Source: Sedimentisphaerales bacterium (GTDB taxonomy: Bacteria; Planctomycetota; Phycisphaerae; Sedimentisphaerales; SG8-4). Taken from it: 7,055 nt of DNA. This document shows positions 1 through 6,001 of this stretch, one piece after another. The notes beneath the pieces are model-generated. The model did no database searches, was not told where the DNA came from, and saw only the letters and a program-made list of their open reading frames with translations. The stretch is from NCBI GenBank assembly GCA_016932895.1, contig JAFGCA010000578.1, forward strand, positions 1 to 7,055, written 5' to 3'. The position numbers were made by a program, and so were the translations under genes. Every line of letters starts with the position of its first letter. The stretch's first letter is position 1.

Positions 1-699
1 GCCGGTGCGGATGAGGATGTAGTCGATGATGGAGCGGGGGGCGACGACGTCGATCCAGCCGTTTTCGAGCAGGCGGTTCATGGGCTCGCTGCCGGGCCGG
101 GCATTGAAATCGCCCGCCAGGATGACCGGGGGACCTTCGTTCCCGGCGAACAGTTGGCCGATCCGCTGCGTCTGCCGGGTGCGAGTCTCGTTGCTTTGAT
201 GACAGAGGTGCGTGCCCACGAAGACGATCGGCCCGAGGCCTTCCGGCTCGATCAGGACCTGCAAGGCGGCCCGCGGCTCCTGGTTCGCGCCGTACGGCAA
301 CGGGTGGACCACGGCTTTCTTTATCGGGAATCGTGACAGCACCGCCTCGCCGTATTGCCCGCCCTGATACGGCATTGCCTGGCCGAACGCGTGGTGCATC
401 TTGCAGAGCTTGCCTAACAGCGCCGCCTGATCGACGCCCGAGGCGCGTTTTGTCCCGTTGTCCACCTCCTGCAGCGCGACGACATCGGGCGCGAGGTCAT
501 TGATGACTTTCGCCAGCCGCTCGTAATCGAACTTCTTGTCCATCGCTTCGCCGTGGTGAATGTTGTAGGTCAGCACGCGCAGCGTCTTGGGCTCCTGCGT
601 CCGGGTCGCTCCGGCGTGACAGCCGGTCAGCGCGAGCAGCCCGACCCCAACAAGAGACAATCCAATGAACGTCCTTCGTGTGTGTTTGGCCATCATCAT
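1..699 (-). CDS. EEP-family (endonuclease/exonuclease/phosphatase) lipoprotein, 3' end outside window
   Basis: The minus frame is open from the left edge to 699, giving 233 residues with the C-terminus missing. The N-terminus is a lipoprotein signal peptide: a basic start (KHTRR), a hydrophobic stretch (about 11-24) and lipobox LTGC with Cys27, so the protein is likely membrane-anchored outside the cytoplasm. The EEP phosphoesterase fold follows, with its metal and catalytic motifs in order: LTYNIHHG (Asn46), LQEVD (Glu78), GTHLCH (His164, His167), LAGDFNARPGS (Asp197, Asn199) and IIDYIL (Asp226). The family's final SDH-type His would lie just beyond the edge. Members cleave phosphodiester or phosphomonoester bonds in nucleic acids, lipids or sugar phosphates; the substrate cannot be told here. 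Three consecutive in-frame ATGs (699, 696, 693) follow a GGAG at 702-705. Spacing favours 696 or 693, while 699 gives the longest form. The gene overlaps the stop of the upstream small gene, suggesting translational coupling. The stretch between GDFN and IDYI is short for the family. Confidence 0.9.
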   Translation of the reverse strand, partial: MMMAKHTRRTFIGLSLVGVGLLALTGCHAGATRTQEPKTLRVLTYNIHHGEAMDKKFDYERLAKVINDLAPDVVALQEVDNGTKRASGVDQAALLGKLCKMHHAFGQAMPYQGGQYGEAVLSRFPIKKAVVHPLPYGANQEPRAALQVLIEPEGLGPIVFVGTHLCHQSNETRTRQTQRIGQLFAGNEGPPVILAGDFNARPGSEPMNRLLENGWIDVVAPRSIIDYILIRTG

Positions 700-953
700 G
701 TCTCCACGCAGTCTCCTGTGCCGACTAATTGATCGAAAAGAGGCAGTTCCTCTTCCGTGGGCGCCGGCGCCGGATCGGCGACCCCGAGCGCCTCCAGGCC
801 GCCCGGCTGATTGGCCCGGCGCAGCAGCCGTCTGAACTCGCGCAGCAACTTGCCCGTGTTCCACTGCCCGTATCGACAGGTCCAATCCTTCTGCAAGCGA
901 ACGAACGTTTGGTGAAGGATTTGCTTTCGCTCTTCCGGCGCCAGCCGCTTCAT
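696..953 (-). CDS. Small charged protein of unknown function, coupled to the EEP lipoprotein
   Basis: This is an 85-residue frame that I do not recognise. It reads as two amphipathic, Arg/Lys-rich helices (about 7-24 and 33-46), then a Pro/Ala/Glu linker (about 59-70, with PAPAPTEEEL) and a mildly acidic tail. There is no signal peptide or membrane segment, so it is probably cytoplasmic. I chose the ATG at 953 because GGAG lies 7 bases upstream; the frame could also start at a TTG at 971, which lacks a comparable site. Its TGA stop (696-698) is embedded in the ATGATGATG run that starts the EEP lipoprotein, a classic overlap for translational coupling. A plausible promoter lies 80-110 bases upstream. 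The arrangement argues that it is a real gene, but a chance frame cannot be excluded without homologues. Confidence 0.55.
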   Translation of the reverse strand: MKRLAPEERKQILHQTFVRLQKDWTCRYGQWNTGKLLREFRRLLRRANQPGGLEALGVADPAPAPTEEELPLFDQLVGTGDCVET

Positions 954-1035
954 CAGTACACTCCGAATCAATCATCACATCAAACGGCCCGGCCGCCCCG
1001 GACGAAGCCGGAGGCCATCCCGTTGCCACGACGCG

Positions 1036-1064
1036 ATTGTAGTGCCAGGGCAGGAAGTTTGCAA
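1036..1064 (-). promoter_or_regulatory. Probable sigma70-type promoter for the small gene and EEP lipoprotein
   Basis: Reading leftward, TTGCAA (1059-1064) and TACAAT (1036-1041) are separated by 17 bases. The -10 matches the consensus at 5 of 6 positions and the -35 at 4 of 6. Transcription would start near 1029, giving a leader of roughly 75 bases before the ATG at 953. It lies back to back with the promoter proposed for the gene at 1193. Confidence 0.45.
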
Positions 1065-1112
1065 TCGCTCTCTCGCCGACGTCTCCGCGCGGGTTTTGCG
1101 CCGGCACCGCGG

Positions 1113-1141
1113 TTGTCGGCCCGGGAAGAAACGGGTACACT
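1113..1141 (+). promoter_or_regulatory. Possible sigma70-type promoter for the GH-like gene
   Basis: TTGTCG (1113-1118) and TACACT (1136-1141) are spaced 17 bases apart, each matching consensus at 4 of 6 positions. The predicted start near 1148 leaves a leader of about 45 bases before the ATG at 1193. The match is moderate; its position between two divergent genes is the main support. Confidence 0.35.
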
Positions 1142-1192
1142 CTCGGGGTACGGCAAGGTTCAGATCAGAGGTCGACAATCAGGGAGCTACCC

Positions 1193-2650
1193 ATGTGCAG
1201 GGCCAACCACAAAGCAATTCCGTTCGTGCTCGCCTTCTTGGCGGCATGGGGTTCACCCGTGATGGGTGTCCACTTCGGCAAAGACGGTTTCGTGCGGGTC
1301 GACGAGACGCCGCGATTGATCATTGGCCTGTATGAACTGCCCAAGAGCGACGCCAAACTCAAAGAGATCGCGGAATCCGGCTTCAACCTGGTGCGGGTCC
1401 CTCAGAACGTGGAAACGCTGAACCGGGTCTGGGACCACGGGCTTTACGCCTGGATTTGTCTGGGCGGTTCCGTACAGCTCCAGCAGCCCGACGCCGACGG
1501 CGAGCGGAAACTGGCGAGCATCATCAACACCTTCAAGGAACACCCCGCTTTGCTCGTTTGGGAACTGCCCGATGAGGCGCTCTGGAACGTCTGGTGGAGG
1601 CGGCATCCCTGGGTTTTCGGGGGCCAGCAGAGGCAGCTTCGCGAGTTGATCAAGAAAGCCGAAGCCGAGGTCCCCGCGACCACCGTCACCCAATGGCGTT
1701 CGTTGATGCATCAGGCCAATGATTACAGCGAGCGCGGGCTGTGGGAACGGGCCGAGACGATTTACGATTCTCTGTGGGTCCGGCTCAAGGTCGAGAATCC
1801 GCATCCGGACTGGAAGATGTCCCAGTGTCCGGCCGAGTCGCGCCGCCTGATCGAGGCCACGGCCCGCGGCTGCCGGGTGGTGCGCCGCTTCGATCCGAAC
1901 CATCCAATCTGGCAGAACCACGCGCCGCGCAACTGCCTGGGCAGCCTGCAGGAGTACAACCGGATGGTCGATGCGGCCGGCTGTGACATCTACCCGGTGC
2001 CGTTCAATTACGGTGTCGGGCACAGCGATGTGAAGGACACCAACCTCAGCGCCGTCGGCGCCTATACGGATCGGATGAGCCGGTCGGCGGCGGGCAAGTC
2101 GATCTGGATGGTCCTCCAGGGATTCGGCTGGCGCGACATCAGCGAGAGCGACAAGGACAACCCCGACCCGGCGAAGGGCCGCCGGCCGCGATACCAGGAA
2201 ACGAGATTCATGGCCTATGAAGCCATTGTGCAGGGGGCCCATGCGATCCTGTACTGGGGGACCCATGCCATCGAAAAGGACAGCTCCCTCTGGCAGGATT
2301 TGATGAAGGTGGCCCGGGAACTGCGGGCGTTGGAGCCGGCCATTGTCGCCGAGCGTGCAACCGTCGAGCCGTCGGCCCGCGCCGAGGAAACCTACGGCTC
2401 CATCGATGGTCAGGGCCCGAAGCTCATGCTGCGCCGGACGGGAAACGACTGGGTTCTGTTGGCCGTCAACGAATGGGCCCAGGGTGTTTCTTTTTCCGTC
2501 ACCGGCCTGCCCGCAGAGCTGGAAGGCAAGACGCTCCATCATCTGTATTCAGAGGAGAGCCATGTCGTGAAGAACGCGACGATCCGCGACGGCATGCGCG
2601 GGTTCGGCGTCCACGTCTATGCCACCAGCCGCCGTTTCGAGGCCAGATAG
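1193..2650 (+). CDS. Secreted glycoside-hydrolase-like protein (clan GH-A-type TIM barrel)
   Basis: The protein has 485 residues. AGGGAG lies 6 bases before the ATG. Residues 1-25 look like a signal peptide (basic start, hydrophobic 9-20, likely cleavage near VMG/VHF), so it is exported. The body reads as a TIM barrel: strand-like segments RLIIGLYE (41-48), FNLVRVP (64-70), LYAWICLG (84-91), ALLVWELPDE (119-128), GCDIYPVP (263-270), KSIWMVLQGFGW (302-313) and AHAILYWGTHA (349-359). PDE after strand 4 is where clan GH-A enzymes carry the acid/base Glu (Glu128 candidate). Strand 7 has Gln309 rather than an obvious nucleophile Glu. Residues about 130-235 form a long helical insertion between strands 4 and 5. 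A beta-rich C-terminal domain (about 385-480) completes it. The likely role is binding or hydrolysis of a polysaccharide or glycoside outside the cytoplasm; the substrate and even catalytic activity are unproven. The assignment rests on motif reading, not a database match. It is a stand-alone gene, convergent with the next one. Confidence 0.8.
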   Translation: MCRANHKAIPFVLAFLAAWGSPVMGVHFGKDGFVRVDETPRLIIGLYELPKSDAKLKEIAESGFNLVRVPQNVETLNRVWDHGLYAWICLGGSVQLQQPDADGERKLASIINTFKEHPALLVWELPDEALWNVWWRRHPWVFGGQQRQLRELIKKAEAEVPATTVTQWRSLMHQANDYSERGLWERAETIYDSLWVRLKVENPHPDWKMSQCPAESRRLIEATARGCRVVRRFDPNHPIWQNHAPRNCLGSLQEYNRMVDAAGCDIYPVPFNYGVGHSDVKDTNLSAVGAYTDRMSRSAAGKSIWMVLQGFGWRDISESDKDNPDPAKGRRPRYQETRFMAYEAIVQGAHAILYWGTHAIEKDSSLWQDLMKVARELRALEPAIVAERATVEPSARAEETYGSIDGQGPKLMLRRTGNDWVLLAVNEWAQGVSFSVTGLPAELEGKTLHHLYSEESHVVKNATIRDGMRGFGVHVYATSRRFEAR

Positions 2651-2696
2651 CGCGCCGTCTACGATCGAACGACGTGTGAAACGCGGTGCTGGTTCT

Positions 2697-2930
2697 CTAT
2701 TCCTCGTCCGTTTTCTCGCTTGTGGTCATCAGACGCTCGAATTTCTCGGCTTCGTCGTCGTACCAGATGGTGATTCGGTAGAAGTCGTCTGAAATGCCCT
2801 TGGCTTCCGAGATCGAGATGATTTTGAACCCCTTGAGCTCGGAGTTGCAGTACTGGGTCACCTTTTTCTTCAGCTCTTCCGTGTCTCCGGAAAACGCCGG
2901 TCTTTTGAATACCTTGAACTGTATGGCCAT
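2697..2930 (-). CDS. Small protein of unknown function (77 aa)
   Basis: I do not recognise the family. The sequence reads as an alternating alpha/beta fold: strand (AIQFKVFK), helix (TEELKKKVTQYCNSE), strand (KGFKIISISEAKG), strand (DFYRITIWYDD), then a helix (EAEKFERLMTT) and a charged tail. A beta-alpha-beta-beta order of this kind is seen in small ferredoxin-like domains, but that is only a guess. No signal peptide or membrane segment is visible, so it is probably cytoplasmic. The ATG at 2930 is chosen because AGGGA lies 5 bases upstream and the protein-like composition begins exactly there. The same frame stays open to 3440, but that extension is Arg/His-rich junk lying over the permease gene in another frame. 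The gene sits 173 bases after the permease stop on the same strand, and possibly has its own promoter. Its stop is 46 bases from the convergent GH-like gene's stop, with no obvious intrinsic terminator between. Confidence 0.75.
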   Translation of the reverse strand: MAIQFKVFKRPAFSGDTEELKKKVTQYCNSELKGFKIISISEAKGISDDFYRITIWYDDEAEKFERLMTTSEKTDEE

Positions 2931-2976
2931 GAGAATCCCTCTGTTCAGATTTCGTCGGGCGACAGGTTTCGGCCGG

Positions 2977-2990
2977 GGGCGCTTGCGCCC
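2977..2990 (-). other. Short GC palindrome in the leader of the 77-aa gene
   Basis: GGGCGC-TT-GCGCCC can fold as a 5-bp stem with a 4-base loop, or act as a near-perfect DNA dyad. It lies 47 bases upstream of the start codon inside the proposed 120-base leader. No T-tract follows on either strand, so it is not an intrinsic terminator. A role in translation or mRNA stability is possible but not shown. Confidence 0.25.
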
Positions 2991-3057
2991 TCTATCGTAT
3001 CTTGTCGGATGGCCGCCGGCGTTTTCTTGAACGTCGCTTTCCCGCCACGTGCCCTTC

Positions 3058-3085
3058 AGTGTAACCTCAAGCTGTGGTTTGTCCA
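3058..3085 (-). promoter_or_regulatory. Possible promoter for the 77-aa gene
   Basis: Reading leftward, TGGACA (3080-3085, 5 of 6 consensus) and TACACT (3058-3063, 4 of 6) are separated by 16 bases. This begins about 20 bases after the permease stop and would give a leader of roughly 120 bases. If real, the small gene can be expressed independently of the ABC transporter. Confidence 0.3.
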
Positions 3086-3103
3086 GGGGGCCGGCGGATG
3101 GAA

Positions 3104-4420
3104 TCAGCCGCGCAGGGCCCAGCGGATGATACTGCCCAGCTTGGGCGGCGTTCCCTGCATGAGGATGGCCACGCGGAAGATGCGTCCGCCCGCCCAGACG
3201 AACAGGAGGGTGAACGCGAAGACGCCGAGCAGTCCGACGATGGGTTGCCACAAAGGCACGCCGGCCGGTGTGGTTTGTCGCAGCAGCATCAACAGCGGCG
3301 TAAAGGGCGGCACCAGCGACATCCACGTGGCGAACGGGCTCATCGGCTCCTTCACGATGGGAAAGTAGATGAACATGGGAATCAACGCGGGCATCAGCAC
3401 GGGGAACGTCAGGGATTGGGCGTCTTTGGCCTCGCTGCACGTCGAGCCCAGCGCCGCCGCCATCGCTCCCAGCATGATAATCGCCAGCAGCATGTAGCAG
3501 AAGAACCAGGGCAGCACGTGATAGGGGATGTACTCGGCCAATCCCATGTGCCTGATGTAGAGGATTCCCCCGATGAAGTAGACCGCCGAGCTGGTGAGCG
3601 AGACGGCGATGCCGGCCAGCAGCTTGCCCATCATGAACTCGAACGGCTTGATCGAGCCCAGCAGCACCTCGGCGATTCGCTGGGTCTTTTCCTCCATCAC
3701 CGAGTGGAGCATGCCCGGAACGCTCATCATGACCATCATCATCATGAGCATCATGATCACGATCGGGACCACGATGGCTTCGATCTCGCTGGCGCGCCTG
3801 GCCTGCTGAATGGTCCCGCTGGCCTGATCGACGGAAACGAGCCCGAGTCCCTCGACGTTGGCCCAGAAGAACAAGTCCTTGACCTGAGATTCGTCGATGC
3901 CCGCATCCGCCAGTCGCAATTGGCGCAGTTGATTGTTGATCGGCCAGCCCATCCAGCGGCGCAGGTCGTCCATGGCGGCATTGCGGGCGTGATAGGCGAT
4001 GCGCGAGGCCTCTGCGTCTTCGCCGGGGTGCACGACCTCCGGGCCGATTTCCAGGAAGGCGTGAAGCTCCCCGCGCCGCACGCGGTCGGAGAGCCGGAGT
4101 CTCTGGGCTTGCGGTTCCGCTTCGTCGGGCGCGACGATCTCGATGTAATACGCGGGCTTGATCTTTCTTCCGGTCTCCTCGTCACGGATTTCCTTTGCGT
4201 TGCGAAGCTCGGCGGCCTCGGTCAGGGCCTCGGCGACCACGCCGGAGCGGTCCACCACGGCCACCGTCTTGTCGGTCGTGTCCACCCGGTCCTTGAAGAC
4301 GGCGAACGCGATCAGGCCGCCGCCCATGAACACGGGCGCCAGGATCAGGCCGATGATGAAACCTTTGGTCTTTACCGCGGCCTTGTACTCGCGCCGGGCC
4401 AGTCTAAGCGTCTTGCGCAT
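3104..4420 (-). CDS. ABC-2 type exporter permease, NatB-like
   Basis: The 438-residue membrane subunit of an ABC exporter pairs with the ATPase encoded just upstream. Topology is typical of NatB-type (COG1668) ABC-2 permeases. TM1 is at about 21-42, followed by a large extracytoplasmic domain (about 43-214), TM2 at about 215-236, the cytoplasmic EEKTQRIAEVLLGSIKPFEF segment (243-262) leading into GKLLAG, then further TM segments near 265-288, 302-326, 337-355 and 392-413. The EEK..R..EvLL segment is the family hallmark that contacts the ATPase. AGGGAG lies 7 bases before the ATG at 4420. The start overlaps the ATPase stop by 17 bases, so the two are co-translated. TM2 contains eight Met in ten residues (223-232), an odd composition. 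The family includes sodium efflux and drug or peptide exporters; the substrate here is unknown. Confidence 0.9.
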   Translation of the reverse strand: MRKTLRLARREYKAAVKTKGFIIGLILAPVFMGGGLIAFAVFKDRVDTTDKTVAVVDRSGVVAEALTEAAELRNAKEIRDEETGRKIKPAYYIEIVAPDEAEPQAQRLRLSDRVRRGELHAFLEIGPEVVHPGEDAEASRIAYHARNAAMDDLRRWMGWPINNQLRQLRLADAGIDESQVKDLFFWANVEGLGLVSVDQASGTIQQARRASEIEAIVVPIVIMMLMMMMVMMSVPGMLHSVMEEKTQRIAEVLLGSIKPFEFMMGKLLAGIAVSLTSSAVYFIGGILYIRHMGLAEYIPYHVLPWFFCYMLLAIIMLGAMAAALGSTCSEAKDAQSLTFPVLMPALIPMFIYFPIVKEPMSPFATWMSLVPPFTPLLMLLRQTTPAGVPLWQPIVGLLGVFAFTLLFVWAGGRIFRVAILMQGTPPKLGSIIRWALRG

Positions 4421-5324
4421 CGTGCGTCTCCCTTGCCTGGGGACCTGCGATTCTCAGAAAGATGTCGTGCAACGAAGGTTTGACGATGTCGAAGCTGCGC
4501 ACGGGCGTACGCGACATGATGGCCGCCAGGACGTCCTGCGCGTCGCAATCGCCGGCCATGCGCAGCTCCTGCAACTGGCCGAAGTCGTTGACCTTCTCCA
4601 CGCCCGGCAAATCGTGCAGGGCCGCGGCCCCCTTTTCCGTGCGCAGGCGAATCGTGTCGCTGCCATACGTATCCTGGATCGCGTCGAGCGTTCCGTCGAG
4701 AACCTTCCTGCCTTTGGAGATCATGAAAATGAAATCGCACATCTTCTCGGCGACGTTCATGTCATGCGTGCTGAAAATCACGGTCGTGCCCCGACCCTGC
4801 AGTTCGAGGACCGCGTCCTTGATGACCTCGGCGTTCACGGGATCGAGCCCGGCGAACGGCTCGTCGAGGATGACGATTTCGGGCTGAGACACCACCGTCG
4901 CGATAAACTGCACCTTCTGGCTCATTCCCTTGCTGAGCGTCTCCACCTTTTTGTTGGCCCAGCCGTTCAGGTCCAGCCGCTCGAGCCACCGATCGACGTC
5001 TTCCTTGATGTTTCGGCCGCTTTTCAGTTCCCCGTAGAACCGCAGAAGCTCGCGGACCTTCATCCGCTTGTAGAGGCCGCGTTCCTCCGGCATATATCCC
5101 AGCCGGTCGGTGCAGGCTCCGTGCAACGGCTCTCCGAAAACCTCAATCTCGCCGCGATCGGGGTAGAGAATGTTCATGATCATCCGCAGGGTGGTGGTCT
5201 TCCCGGAGCCGTTGGGACCGATAAAACCGTACACGCTGCCCTGGGGCACGGCGAGCGAAAGATCGGCCACCGCAACCGTTTTACCGAAGGTCTTGGTGAT
5301 ATTTCGCAAGACAATTGCATCCAT
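4404..5324 (-). CDS. ABC transporter ATP-binding subunit, NatA-like
   Basis: This 306-residue ATPase powers the permease encoded downstream. Motifs in order are Walker A GPNGSGKT (36-43), YMPEERGLY (77-85) at the Q-loop position where many NatA/EcsA-type proteins have Glu instead of Gln, signature LSKGMSQK (130-137, a non-canonical LSGGQ), Walker B VILDEPFAGLDP (151-162, catalytic Glu155) and the H-loop STHDM (His187). Residues about 220-293 match the C-terminal extension (DUF4162-type) of this subgroup, ending in the familiar PSLHDIFL. The ATG at 5324 is chosen because the conserved beginning (MDAIVLRNITKTFGKTVAV) starts there, and AGGAAGG precedes it by 9 bases. The same frame is open to 5537, but that stretch is not family-like. 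The protein acts on the cytoplasmic face of the membrane. By motif pattern it belongs with exporters such as NatAB and YhaQP, not importers; its cargo cannot be inferred. Confidence 0.93.
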   Translation of the reverse strand: MDAIVLRNITKTFGKTVAVADLSLAVPQGSVYGFIGPNGSGKTTTLRMIMNILYPDRGEIEVFGEPLHGACTDRLGYMPEERGLYKRMKVRELLRFYGELKSGRNIKEDVDRWLERLDLNGWANKKVETLSKGMSQKVQFIATVVSQPEIVILDEPFAGLDPVNAEVIKDAVLELQGRGTTVIFSTHDMNVAEKMCDFIFMISKGRKVLDGTLDAIQDTYGSDTIRLRTEKGAAALHDLPGVEKVNDFGQLQELRMAGDCDAQDVLAAIMSRTPVRSFDIVKPSLHDIFLRIAGPQARETHDAQDA

Positions 5325-5346
5325 AGACACGCACCTTCCTGCCTCT

Positions 5347-5364
5347 GCGGCCCCGGAGGGCCGC
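5347..5364 (-). other. Hairpin in the leader of the ABC exporter operon
   Basis: GCGGCC (5347-5352) and GGCCGC (5359-5364) form a perfect 6-bp stem with a 6-base loop. The hairpin ends about 22 bases upstream of the ATPase start codon and close to its AGGAAGG site. No T-tract follows, so it is not an intrinsic terminator. It could influence translation of the ATPase, which is inference only. Confidence 0.3.
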
Positions 5365-5924
5365 CCGGGATTTGCCGTACCTGCCGGTTTGTTACACACG
5401 GTCGACACCACCATATCACAGCCTGGACGAAGTGCAATGACGAGAGTGGGCCGGACCGGAGACGGCTTGACGCCCCGCGACACTCTCAGCCACTTGCCAT
5501 TTCTTCCTTCTCTTGACGTTCTGCGTCCCTGTCCCACGGTTTCTGCGAGGTCCGCGTCGCCACGAAGCCTCGTTCACATAGACGCATAACTCCGCCGGGC
5601 GCGCGAAAAAAAGGACAAATTCCGCGCCATGACCGCCCCGGCCTGAGGGTCGGGAAGGAAAGAAGACGGGCGCTACGTTGTGAACGTATGCACATAAAGA
5701 AAAACAACGTCCCACCGAGTTTTGTCACAATGTCCCGTGACTCTGTGCGGTACTGGGCAATCTCATGCCAGGGGACCGGGAAGCCAAGAGTCGACAAGGG
5801 CGTCTGTAAGTGATTGTAAAAGAAGAGGTTAGGGGTTGGTCAATCCTCGATTGCTCCCGGGACGTGCGACCCGGCTCCAAGCCATCGGAAAAACCGTGGT
5901 ATCGGCATTTACAGAATTTCGCTA

Positions 5925-5953
5925 TTGACTTTCGGAAAGACTGCCCCTATCAT
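5925..5953 (+). promoter_or_regulatory. Strong sigma70-type promoter reading into a gene-free region
   Basis: TTGACT (5925-5930) and TATCAT (5948-5953), separated by exactly 17 bases, each match the consensus at 5 of 6 positions. This is the best promoter match I found in the window. Transcription would start near 5960 and run rightward. No gene follows on this strand; the transcript would cover the hairpin chain at 5972-6207 and then run antisense towards the PEP-CTERM gene. A perfect palindrome overlaps the -10 element, suggesting repressor control. Confidence 0.5.
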
Positions 5954-5963
5954 AGGGCAGTCT
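5938..5963. repeat. Perfect inverted repeat over the -10 element (candidate operator)
   Basis: AGACTGCCC (5938-5946) and GGGCAGTCT (5955-5963) are perfect 9-base arms around CTATCATA, which contains the -10 TATCAT. Placement across the -10 and predicted start site is typical of a repressor operator. Read on the minus strand, the hairpin is followed by TTTCC, so a weak leftward terminator is an alternative reading. Confidence 0.5.
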
Positions 5964-6001
5964 CGCTTATACCGTCCGATCCACGGGCCATAGTCTCGCT
6001 T
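5959..6001. repeat. Direct repeat AGTCTCGCTT, two copies
   Basis: The same 10 bases occur at 5959-5968 and 5992-6001, start points 33 bases apart. The first copy overlaps the right arm of the promoter palindrome, and the second lies in the loop of the first hairpin of the candidate RNA. They may be protein binding sites or a local duplication. Confidence 0.4.

Noticed and set aside
975..1178. Minus-strand 67-codon frame between the divergent genes
   Set aside because: It is highly Arg-rich, has no ribosome binding site, and overlaps both proposed promoters.
1253..2542. Minus-strand open frame of 429 codons over the GH-like gene
   Set aside because: It is antisense to a gene with signal peptide, barrel strands and a good ribosome binding site. 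GC-rich codon bias leaves the opposite strand open.
2651..2696. Shared terminator between the two convergent genes
   Set aside because: The 46-base gap has no stem of useful length and no T-tract on either strand.
2931..3440. N-terminal extension of the 77-aa gene
   Set aside because: It is Arg/His/Pro-rich, overlaps the permease gene in another frame, and the well-placed AGGGA site supports the start at 2930.
3724..3760. CAT-rich stretch as a microsatellite
   Set aside because: It is explained by ATG codons for the Met-rich helix read from the other strand; the repeats are interrupted.
3074..4483. Plus-strand open frame of 469 codons over the ABC permease
   Set aside because: It is antisense to a permease with clear family motifs, has His/Asp/Gln-rich low-complexity composition caused by the antisense of Met, Val and Ile codons, and has no ribosome binding site.
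4158..5516. Plus-strand open frame of 452 codons over the ABC ATPase
   Set aside because: It is the shadow of a gene carrying all ABC motifs; no recognisable domains of its own.
5325..5537. 71-residue N-terminal extension of the ABC ATPase
   Set aside because: NatA-type ATPases begin where the ATG at 5324 lies; the extension has no family similarity and covers the leader hairpin.
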